Source of the DNA: Auriscalpium vulgare
Lineage: Eukaryota > Basidiomycota > Agaricomycetes > Russulales > Auriscalpiaceae
Direction: 5' to 3'
Assembly (NCBI GenBank): GCA_019915015.1
Contig: JAHBBC010000003.1
Location: forward strand, 434,001-498,000
Length of the DNA: 64,000 nucleotides
The notes beneath the pieces were generated by a model that worked only from the letters and a program-made list of their open reading frames with translations, was not told the origin of the DNA and did not search any database. Of the stretch, positions 54,670 through 64,000 are shown piece by piece (position 1 is the stretch's first letter; each line of letters begins with the position of its first letter). The position numbers and the translations under genes were made by a program.

Positions 54670-56082
54670 AATACTGAGGAATTATGATTTTAGAAGTGAC
54701 CTTCTGGTTCTAGCGCCGCAGGCGCTTACCTCGAAGCCATGCCTGATGTTCTTGATCAGCACAAAGTTATCAAGCACCCGGAAGAAGCACATACCGTTTA
54801 TGATCCGGGCCACCGCCGAGATTGATCACTAGGCCCCCGATTACCTGCCAGGGAAGGTCGTCACTCATGCAAAGTGGTATGAAACTTTAAGCGGGACGGA
54901 CCAAGCCGGCAACGAGCATGACTGCGATACATTGAGTTGACAAATAGGGATCAAGAATGTGGGCAACGCACGCTTAAGGGTTGCAAAGACGACCTCAGCT
55001 AGGCGAGACATCTGTCAAGAGACACTCCCCGGAATGCCACTGCATGCTCACCGTTTCCGAAGAACCTGGAGTACAGCATGCATATGTCAGAGAGTTTCTT
55101 TGGCGGCAATGTGAGGCACTCACCTCGGTCCCAACAGATTTGTAGCGTATGCCAAAACGATGAAGACAGCGACGTAGATGGAGACGTGATCGGGCTACAG
55201 CTATTTAGCAACACTGGCACTGACGTGCTACATGAGACGTACATTGTGATCCCAGTATCCTATAACGACTGCAGCGGCAGTGATCTCGGCCGGTAATGTG
55301 ATGGCCAATGTCTGCGCCATCGATGAGGGAAACGAAAAAGAACACATGAGGTTACGCACATAAAAGTAGTTCTTCACCATGCAAAGGTGAGTGAGCTAAC
55401 GAGTGTAATGGAAGCTTCGAACATGTCTTACCCATCCCACCTGGACGTGTCGGTCAGCTTGCGAAATGGAGGGTCACTTATGGGACCAGCTTACAGCGAA
55501 ACCCAATGCGGGGTCCACCCATCGTGCCGCTGAGGGAACGTTTAGTCGCGCTCAGAGTCGTGCAGCGTAAGACGTCACCACTGACCGTATTGAGAAAATG
55601 AACCTGAGATTGGTGCGAAGGCCGCCATCTCGGTGACGGAAGCCAGAGACCTAAGCCACGACCATGAGACGCGTCCACAGCAAAATTGGTAGATGACAAG
55701 CATACGTGAACGCGACTGTTCCAACGAGCAGGAAGACCAGAATGGCACCAAGGGGACCGGTGATGGCGAGCAGCTGCCCCAAGCCCAAGAATAAACCCGT
55801 CCCAATGACCCCCGCAATCTGACGCGGCGGCCTTAGGAAAGATTGAAATGTGAGCAAACAGGCTGCGTACCGCGAACCTACCGAGGTTCGTCAGTTTCCC
55901 ATTCCTAACAAAGAAAGAGGCCCGACGGCTTACATCTGGATATGAATTCCATTCAGCTTCCGCGGCAACTGGTCGAGCTCGGGTTTGTAGGTGACGGGGG
56001 CGGGGACATCGTTGCCAACGAAGGTGAGCTCTGGATCAATGTTGGACTTCTCCAGATCGTTCCCGCTGGTTTCGGAGGACAT

Positions 56083-57196
56083 CCTTGCGGCCGGTCGGCC
56101 AAGAGGTCGTCAGCGTTGGCCAGAAGTTGGGCAATCTGCACTAGAGCAGCGACCAGCCGAGTACAAAGCGGACCAGAGAAAGCGGCGGAGGGGTGACGGT
56201 GGAGGCGAGTCGGGTGGAGGGTGTATAACTGAATTGAGGACTAGTGCTGCGGCTCCGACGGGTTTCAGGTGCTATTCTCTTACCCCAGCATATCACTAGC
56301 CTATCCCACCGTGCCCTGAGGATAGCCGAGGAAATCTCCGATGGCTCGCTCCTATCCCCACCTAGTATTTGGCGTACACGCGGAAATTTTCTTTCTCCGC
56401 GTGCTCGCAAAGGCATGGCTCCCACAGAGCCCTGCATCCTGCCGCACAGACTGCAACATACAATCATATTGAGCATAGCATTGGAACTATAAATGAAGTA
56501 GGCGCACGGGGAAATTTTTGCAAGTGTGCCAAGGCGTCGTCGGATGCAGATGCATCACGTCGCGATCGACTTTTGACTTGCTTTTGGACTGCAGAGATAT
56601 CAGCCCTGCGCGAAGCTATCGCTGCATATTATGTACACAGCAAGCGAAGGATGTATATGGATTCTAGCGCCCCTGACAACGGAATCGAGTCGCGCACTAT
56701 TCGCACGATAGGGCCCAGGGCAGGCAAATCTCATTTTGATGCTCGACTTCCGAGTGGCCATGGCCTTCTGAATCTCTGGCCTGGCGCTTGCACTTGCTAT
56801 CGATAGATCCACTGCTAACAACAACATAAGGGCAGTAACCCCTTCTTAGTACTCTTTTGTATGGTTGCAAGATCTTGAAGATTCGATGACGAGGACGGCA
56901 CTGGACGGCGCCCTTCGACTCACATCCGAGGGTCCACGATCGAGCTTGCCCAGTGTTGAACGCATCCATCGAGATTAGGGATCATTGTTGATGCAGCGGA
57001 CATTTCGTAGCTCCCCGGAGACACAACGATGGCGCCGCCACCATAACATATACCTCGACATGCATGTACGTCACCAAGTCTGGGCTTCAAAGGACTATGA
57101 ACTTGTTTGCCCGAAAGTGGGAAGGCACTTGTCTGAGTTTACTACTGTCAAGCGCGCGCATGAAACGGGTCCTTAACAGAACGACATAAATCACAA
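56083..57196. other. Permease promoter side and HRQ1 3' flank
   Basis: About 1.1 kb. Short frames such as 56369-56806 (plus) have no domains. The first few hundred bases from the left should hold the permease promoter, read leftwards; no TATA box is clear. Nothing else was recognised. Confidence 0.4.
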
Positions 57197-60100
57197 TTAC
57201 TCGTCATACTTCTCCACCTGTACACCTTGGGCGACGCCCACGCTGGGAGGGTCAACGACCGTCTTCATCCGCTCATCCCGGGGGGCATCTCCATACGGGA
57301 TATTATCCTCACCCATCATGATACCGAGAATATCGTTCAAAATAATCTGTGCGCCGACTTTCGAAAAAACCGCGTTGTTCTCCTTGCACATGAAGCTCGC
57401 GATGCCTATGCCTGAGCGTGAGCATTTATCAAGGACGGGGATATGCACCTACAATTCGCGCAGCCCTCATGGCACTCACATGTGTTGACGGCCTCGGCGG
57501 TGCGGTGCAGGATGTCCGAGACTTGATGTTCACTCAGTCACACCTAACAGCGCAGCAAAGACGTACGCACCATGGTCAAATGCCTTGGCAGCAATACCTG
57601 CTCCTTTCGCGGCAACGTCATAAAAGACAAGCCTGAGGTACATCAGTCAATAAATCTCGTCCCCTGGACAGTCTTGCCCACGCACCGAGCTGGTCGCTTC
57701 CTCCTCGACTCGGTTGCCTTGTACTCTTTCTCCGCGGCCTTACACTCTGTGCGCAAATCGCTCGCCATCGTGAATCGATTGAGAAAGGCGTGCTCTGCGG
57801 AATGTATTGCCTCCGCCGCGTTAATCGACCGGCGCGACATCACGTCCATTGCCTTCTTCGATACGTCGATCCACATTCCCGTCGTGCTACGCTCGTAGGG
57901 CGGCATCTGTACGTCAACTACATCGAGGATCTTGTCCCCTCTGATTCGGGATAAACATATCAGCAGATGCTCAGAGCGGGCTGGCAGTAGATGCCGAAGC
58001 TGAAGGTTTACCGGATTTTCAGATACCCTGGCGAGGCATGATAACAATATTAATGTCTCAGCCTTATCGAGTCAGAGGTCGGGTGTGAGACATACCGAAT
58101 ACAACAGTCGTTACGTCCACGCCTGAGATGCGGGGAGGTGAGAAGTGGTTTCAGCAGATATCAAAGATCATAGGTACGAACGCCCATAAAACGCTCTATG
58201 TGATGAACCCTTGATCTCTCTGATACGGCGTGTTTCCACGGCATCGACATCGCTATATCTTCCATTAGCGAGAGCGCCATGTAGGCGTTAAAACGCGGTC
58301 GACATACGTGTAGTCTCTGTTACTTTGAGCTCGCCAACATGGGGTCGAGAGAAAAAGACATCACGGACCTTGGCGAGGTGATCCAGTTCACGTCTGTTCG
58401 TATTACCTTGGCTTGCTTTGAGTCGTGACTGACTTCTTTGACCTGGCAAGAGTTAAGAAGGGCAGTCCAATAACACCACTCCGACCCACCAAGAAGGTCT
58501 TTCCTTGATGAAGGAACTACAGGTGACATGAGCGATGCGATTGCGCCGGCAGCAGTATCACCTACGATAGCCCCCTCGTACAGCTCAAACAAGGCTCTGG
58601 ACACTTCGACTTCTTCAATCATCTTGGCAGTTCCTCCGAGATCACGGAGTGCTGTTAGGTCTATCACATTGTATTTGTCTTCCTCCACACCGCGGATAGA
58701 AACCTCCTTTGCTGGGTACGGAAGAAACTTCGGGTGTGTATGGTACCTGGATCCTGGCCATTAGTGATGACATTTGTTCTCAAGAAACCGTTGCCACCAA
58801 CCAGCCATCCTTGTCCTTATGAAGCCTTGCCTCGCAAATCTCTTGCATCAGTGGTCCGAACCAGCTACTGTCGTCACGTCTCAAAGGCATCTCGTGCGCG
58901 GCACACTGCAAATGCGCCTCAAGTACAACTTTACTGTCCAGCTCTATGATTAGATCGTCCGTGGGCCTGTCAAATAGGTCGGAAGGGCTCTCTGCGTAGT
59001 GTTGATCGAGGGGGCCACTGCCGATGATAAGGACACCAAGTGCGTCCCGGGCGCGCCGGCCGGCCCGTCCAATTTGCTGGCGCTATCATGCTGTGAGTTG
59101 GTGGTGGGAGAGACGGTAGGCAACCACGGCCTACCAGGCTTGCGACGCTGAAAGGAAAGCCCAACACAAGGACAGCATCTAGCACACCAATGTCGACACC
59201 AAGTTCGAGCGCGTTTGTGGCGATCAGACCGAGGAGCTTCCCTGAGAAAGCATCGTATTCGATCTTGCGCCGGTCAGTGGGCGAGTAACCTAGCGAAGGC
59301 AATCGTGAACGAGGCGTCTTGTGAGAGATGAAATCGCCAACCGCCTCGGTAAGGCATGACTTTCTGGAGAATGTCATACCGCCCTTCTGAGCTCAATTGC
59401 ACGCGAAGTGTTTTCATAACCTACAAGATAAGTATGTGGTAACCTCAAAAAGTGAGGCACTTCTTACCAGCTCGCATGTCTTCCGCGTCTATAGTCGCAG
59501 CAGCAAGCTCAAGTTTGTCATCACCGAACGAAAAGCAACGCAGCTGACCTGGCAGAATAGAATGACACGGACACCGCGTTTCATGAGAAATCGCATCAGA
59601 GTGGTAGCATCCGCCAATGTGCTGATCGGAGTGCGCTTGCCATTCAAGGGGAGAGACGCGCTCCAGACGAGAAAGTCTTTCCTTCCCGCAGGCGCCCCAT
59701 CCTCAGTGACTGCATGAACGTTCTGACTTGCGGAGTCAGATATCACATCCTAGCTGAGGAGCCTACGATATGCAAACCTCAAGGCCGAAGATCGCTTTCA
59801 TGTGCTGCACTGGGCGTGAGATTGTCGCGCTACATGAGACGAAACGAATTCGTCGATCTAGGCGCGATCAATAGGGGCAGTTGCGCGCTGGCGACGGGAC
59901 GTACTGCCAACAGCGGAGCAAATCCTTCGTAAGCGCCTCATCACCAAAGCGATGTGGCTAAACGCCTGGTCAGGGCAGTAGCTCCCGGAGAGCTTTGACT
60001 GAGTACCTTCCGAAGAGATCGTGATAATAATGAAGCTCGTCGACAGCGATCAGTTTCAGATGCTTGAGGAATCTGCGAATTTTTCGTCATGACAGGTCGG

Positions 60101-62099
60101 CTGTGCACAATCATACAAGGGTGTTACCTTCGCCATTTCTCTTCGTGAGGTAAAATCGATGCGTGGATGGTGTCCTGTGGATCCGCAAAGTCAGAAGCTC
60201 GATCAAAGACACATGTGTAGGTCCACTGACGAAGTTGGTGAAGATGATCGAAGCCGTATCGCGTATGACTATGGGAGTGTCAAGGGTTAGGCGTGTCCAA
60301 AGCCTACGACGATGACCCACGAGGTCGTGCATCCTGCGGCGTGTCGCCGTCATACGTTGCGACCTAATACTCCCTATCAAGTCATATGCTGTGAATGATC
60401 GAAGAATGCGCCTTACAGATATATGCTCCAGGCCGGGACAGGCAGCCAAAAGCTGTTCTAATGCGGCTCTCTGATCTTGCGCCAAAGCCTTTATCCATGT
60501 CATGAGGTAAGGCGCGTCATTCGGTTGCGTGGCAAGGTACGGACCTTCGTTGGGTATATGAAGATTGCCTTTGAATCTGCGTCTTCTTCCAGGAATCGTA
60601 ACAGTGGCACCTTAGGGTGGATGTATGAGCGATCTTTCAGTGCATGAAATGCGAAAAACTTGCCTGATAGATGACTGATTTTCCTGAAGCCGTGCTAGTG
60701 GAAACAATGACATCTTCGTTGTTATGCAGGGCCGTTATCGCCTCCACTTGATGAGAATATAGCGACTTGATACCTCGGGCGTCCCTCAATGCTGCACTGA
60801 TAGTATCCGATAGAGGAGGATCGAGAAGTCCTGGGTTACAGGAGGGTCAACGTGCGTCTTTACGAAGGCGGAGGACAGCCCACCCAACTGTCCCAATTTC
60901 TCTTCGAAGACCTTGCGGTTCAGAATTTGACCTCGGTACCAATCTTGCCCTTCAACCTCTGTTATGAGATCAGGTATCGACGACCGATGCTCAGGGTCCG
61001 GAATGGTTTTGTCCCCTGGTTTATCGTTCGCATTCGGGTCGACAGGAACGTGGTCACGCGCCGCCGCCATGAGGAGCTCGACAGGATCACCGGCGGCACC
61101 GAATGCCTCATAGAGCCTGCTCGCATCGTCAGCCCCACGAAACAGCGCATAGTCACAGAGATGAAGTACTCCTTCACTGCGCGAGCGAACATTGCGTTGC
61201 GCTTCTCGATCAATTTCTTGACCTTTTCAGGACTCATGGCTGGAGGCATGACAAGGCCACTGAAGGACGCCAGACCATATGAGCGACTTGAGGAAAAACA
61301 TGCATGACACCTTGCCCACCTCTCCTCAATTTTACGCCCACTCTTTACGCCATCCTCGAGCTCGAGGACTAGGACGTGTTCGTTGTCGTCGTAGCTGACG
61401 CCAATGGTGGAGCTAGCTTGACTTGCTTTTATATCGCGTTCGAAGTCCGGGCGCCCGAAATTTGGACTGTGCTCGACTGCGAGCTCTATCTTAGGGATGT
61501 ATGCGAAACGGACAATCTCTGGAAGAAGTGCTCTACAGATAGTCAAGAGCATCTCAGAACGGGGGGGAAAAGCCGTACTTGATCTCGGCGACCGCGGTCA
61601 ACTCCAATGGTCTATGAGAAAAAATGTCAAACAGGAGCCCGTGCGCTCTCACCGGCTAATACATACTTCTTGATAAGGCTCTCTACTGAAGCCCTGACTG
61701 TGTGGAAGGTCGTGGCCAGATGATTTCGCGACGAGCAGAATGCTAACACAGTGTTCAACGCCTGTTGCCATAAGGATGAAGCTCTGTGCGAACGAGCTGT
61801 GCTACGCGCCTTATATGTCTGGGTTAGGACGCATTCAGTACGAGACCGCTCTACACGAGGTGGCGCGCACCTTGAACAGCTACAGGAGGTGTCATGAAAA
61901 CTCGGTGAATGTCGTCGTGGTCTCATCAATCAAGCAATCTTACATCTAAAAAGTACTCAGGCCAATCGCTTTCGTCCATTTCCTCTTTCGCTTTGCCCTT
62001 GCCTTTCGATATTTGAGCGACGCGAGGCTTCTTCGCCTTCGGCTCTGTTGCCAATGCCGCAACCCCACGCTTGGCTTTGTTGTGGATTGAAACTTGCAT
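57197..62099 (-). CDS. HRQ1: ATP-dependent 3'-5' DNA helicase Hrq1 (RecQ4-like)
   Basis: ATG at 62099 (MQVSIHNKAKRGVAALATEP), with a basic nuclear-type N-terminus (KAKKPRVAQISKGKGKAKEE). N-terminal segments include HRAVNTVLAFCSSRKHLATT-like residues and LEDGVKSGRKIEER. The helicase core shows motif I IVSTSTASGKSVIYQ, motif II AVDELHYYHDLFGRY, FLVWSASLPLNGKRTPI, FSGKLLGLIATNALELGVDI and motif VI QQIGRAGRRARDALGVL. Then come NGFLRTN-type and YNVIDLTALRDLGG segments. The C-terminal DUF1998 region has SINAAEAIHSAEHAFLNRF, ECKAAEKEYKATESRRKRPA, LVFYDVAAKGAGIAAKAFDH and the zinc cysteines TCECHEGCANC with FMCKENNAV. It ends QVEKYDE. Hrq1 acts in interstrand crosslink repair and telomere maintenance. 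The gene is cut by 15 or more short introns. Motif II is DELH rather than DEAH. Confidence 0.88.
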
Positions 62100-62402
62100 G
62101 TCAGTCCTCTGAGCGCGGCGTGAAGAGTAGGGGGGATATCAGCTAGGCCCACAGAGCAACAACGTGGTGGGAGTCTGGAAGAACTCTATGTGGCCAACGT
62201 CCACTGTCCACCGAACATGCCAGCCACATTCCACGTGATGAGAAAATATTGGATGACTCAATAAAATTGAGTCAACATATTACGTCATTTGGCATACTGT
62301 ACTCCTTGAGCGGCCATTCAGGTGCCATCAGGATAGGCGTTGAGTAGTACATACTCATTCTAGATACTGCAAAATCCATAGCAGTGTATGTAGATACCAT
62401 CA
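62100..62402. other. Intergenic region
   Basis: About 300 AT-rich bases between the HRQ1 start and the 3' end of the reductase gene (for example TCAATAAAATTGAGTC near 62257-62272). No gene was seen. Confidence 0.4.
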
Positions 62403-64000
62403 TCAAAGAGCGCCGACGCTCTTCCAGTACCCAATGTATTCCGCCAGATGCCTCTTGTCGAGCGCTGTACTCCTCACCAGTGTAGCTGAGTCCGACTTAG
62501 CCACGCATGTACCGAGTATCACACCGCCCGAGGCCATCCTGAGGAAATCATTCTCCAAGAAATCCATGATCTTGAACGCCACGTTCTTCTCCGGATCGGA
62601 GCCCAGCGCGCGTACGCGCTCCAACCACTCATCGTATGGAATGAGGGGAAGAGAGCCGTCATTGCCTCCAAGTAGAGACGCCAGGTTGTCGAGGAGGCCA
62701 TACCACGATTGGCGCGAGGGATTTTCCATATGATACATTGGGCGCATGCTCTTAGCGAAGAGCAGTTCAGTGATGACATCCGCTGCGCGATTGACAGGCA
62801 TCCACGATAGTGACTGATGCGGTGAACGGCGTCAGCGCGGCGCCATAAAATGGACAACTGAAGATACGCACGCCTTCAATGTTGGGCACCGCGCCCAGAT
62901 GCTGTGATGTGCGGACGATGAGCGGGAAGTGCTCGCTTTCGTTCCAGGCACCGGAGCCCTCGGGGCCCGTCATCTGGCCGATGCGAACGCTCGACGTGAC
63001 AAGCAGGGACTCGTTGATCGGCTGCGCAGCGCCAGCGCCGTACAGCTCGGACGCCACCTGCAGGACGCGCTCGCACACCCACTTGGCCTCTGGGTACCCG
63101 AACTCGGCGGTGGTGGCGGCATCAAGGGGTGTCTCTGGCACATAGACAGGCCCCTCAGGGTGCAGAATGGGGAAACGTCCGACCACGGCGATAGAAGACG
63201 CAAACAGGATACGCCGAGGACGACTGTCTGACGGATTGGCGGCGGCGCTCAGCAGCGACAGGCGTGTCAGATTGCATACAGCCTTCACATGTGCCTCGAA
63301 CGAGGCAACGGTGCGGTTGAAATTGACGGGCCAAGCGTTGTGAATGACGTCCGTGACGTTGGACAGCTGCAGAGCGCGGACAGAGGTGAGTGAGCTTCAT
63401 GTGCCGCGAGTCGCGGACAGGAACGGCGTACCTGGGCGAATTCGTCCTCTGGCAACCCAAAATCTGGACGACTGGTGTCCGCTTCGAAGATAGTGACCTT
63501 GCGCCAGCCGTCCTCATCAATGAAGGCACCCCGTTTCTTCATGGCATCCGCCTGGCGCTGTCGCACATGTGCTCCACCGTGTTGTGTGCGGTTTAGGCAA
63601 ATGATTTCCTTGACGGAGGGGTCGCGCACAAGGCGCGAGAGGAGCATGCAGCCAAGGCTGCCTGTCGAGCCCGTAAGAATAACGACATGCTGGTCCGATG
63701 CTTGTCGAAGCGGAACTTGTGCGCGAGCCTGTCGAGCTCTTGCGGCCTCGTCCGCATAGGAGGCTAGCTCAGCCCGATACCGCTCAACCATTTCCTCCAT
63801 AACAGCGACGCGCCGTTCGTCCTTGCTCGACTCCAGATTGGTGCGCTGCGTCCCTGTCATGACGTCGGCGATGCTCCGGTGAATTTCACTGACAGATGGG
63901 TTCTCGAAGACAAACTCGGGCGACAAATCTTCCACCTGGAAGGGAAGGCCCTTGGTCACACGCAGGCCGTTCAGAAGAGCACGGCGCAGACGGTTAGCCT
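62403..64000 (-). CDS. Adenylate-forming reductase (A-T-R), carrier and reductase part, partial
   Basis: The right edge cuts the gene. From the edge inward: ANRLRRALLNGLRVT and LSPEFVFENPSVSEIHRSIA, the end of a carrier (T) domain whose phosphopantetheine Ser lies just outside. A linker helix (ERRVAVMEEMVERYRAELAS) leads to the thioester-reductase Rossmann domain: HVVILTGSTGSLGCMLLSRL (TGxxGxxG), VKEIICLNRTQHGGAHVRQR, ILFASSIAVVGRFP, the catalytic EFGYPEAKWVCERVL (Y-x3-K) and SVRIGQMTGPEGSGAW. The last exon gives MPVNRAADVITELLFAKSMR and ends YWKSVGAL. These enzymes activate an acid, tether it and reduce it to an aldehyde with NADPH. Substrate (amino acid or aromatic/benzoic acid) cannot be judged without the missing A domain. 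Three exons are visible. Confidence 0.88.

Larger units (their letters stand above)
49619..56082 (-). pseudogene. Amino-acid permease gene interrupted by a DNA transposon
   Basis: ATG at 56082 (MSSETSGNDLEKSNIDPELT), stop TGA at 49619-49621. Both flanks of the transposon encode one yeast-type amino-acid permease. Upstream half: GIHIQM joined to IAGVIGTGLFLGLGQLLAIT, ASVTEMAAFAPISGSF and VIGGLVINLGGGPDHKR. Downstream half: FLALEPGADGRFIGLLLAII, YAAFSMCGMEIVT, AAAETRNPRKNLIKAMRTVF, NAVVLTSAFSSANGMLFSAS, RLLYGLGVQGHAPKFVTRVT and INLPVYALLYIGWKVYQRTK; it ends GIRKVRDFL. The element sits three bases into an exon that begins TAT TGG AAC AAT (YWNNPGPM), just after its splice acceptor. No other lesion is obvious, so the gene was probably functional until insertion. 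The intact protein would import amino acids with protons across the plasma membrane through 12 spans. Confidence 0.82.

Noticed and set aside
1..64000. tRNA, rRNA, CRISPR or bacterial-style operator/riboswitch elements
   Set aside because: None seen on reading both strands; gene structure is eukaryotic throughout, though a degenerate tRNA could be missed without a covariance search.

Overview
The window reads as nuclear DNA of a filamentous basidiomycete, most likely an Agaricomycete. Genes are tightly packed on both strands and broken by many short introns (mostly 45-80 nt, GT-AG, one likely GC-AG). Coding sequence is GC-rich. The gene families are typical of mushroom-forming fungi: a PUL-domain protein, Zn2Cys6 regulators with the CQSC-type cluster, adenylate-forming reductases, and a Harbinger-like element of the DDE_Tnp_4 type. 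I see no rRNA, tRNA or CRISPR. All identities come from reading the translations; no database search was run, and exon joins were inferred by hand from splice sites and reading phase.

Layout. 0-6.5 kb: 3' end of a PUL-domain protein, a large PH-domain protein and a Gtt1/Ure2-like glutathione S-transferase. 6.5-8.5 kb: an inverted repeat and a tandem pair of small paralogues, the second frameshifted. 8.8-18.2 kb, minus strand: alternative oxidase, a Zn2Cys6 transcription factor, and a carnitine acetyltransferase that appears built for both mitochondria and peroxisomes. 18.7-22.5 kb: an unusual fusion of an NRPS-type adenylation domain to a ferric-reductase-like membrane oxidoreductase, followed by about 2.4 kb without a recognisable gene. 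25-38 kb: mitochondrial uS12m, SUMO ligase Nse2, a small orphan, a NIT-4-like Zn2Cys6 regulator, mitochondrial uL29m, the complex II assembly factor SDHAF1 head-to-head with the complex I assembly factor NDUFAF6, and a large F-box-like protein. 38-48 kb: an allantoate-type MFS transporter, phosphopantothenoylcysteine decarboxylase, a membrane-anchored PPP-like phosphatase, a monocarboxylate-type MFS transporter, a small tail-anchored protein and Mob2. 49.6-56.1 kb: an amino-acid permease gene interrupted by a 3.4-kb Harbinger-like transposon with perfect 68-bp terminal inverted repeats and a 3-bp target duplication. 57.2-62.1 kb: the Hrq1 (RecQ4-like) helicase. 62.4 kb to the right edge: the carrier/reductase end of an A-T-R adenylate-forming reductase.

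How the genes relate. Most neighbours are unrelated housekeeping genes, as expected in a fungal chromosome arm. There is a noticeable density of mitochondrial genes (AOX, carnitine acetyltransferase, uS12m, uL29m, SDHAF1, NDUFAF6). The two respiratory-complex assembly factors share one 126-bp divergent promoter. The two adenylate-forming enzymes lie 40 kb apart and do not form an obvious biosynthetic cluster. The most informative structures are the transposon insertion in the permease exon, the adenylation/ferric-reductase fusion and the two-start carnitine acetyltransferase.
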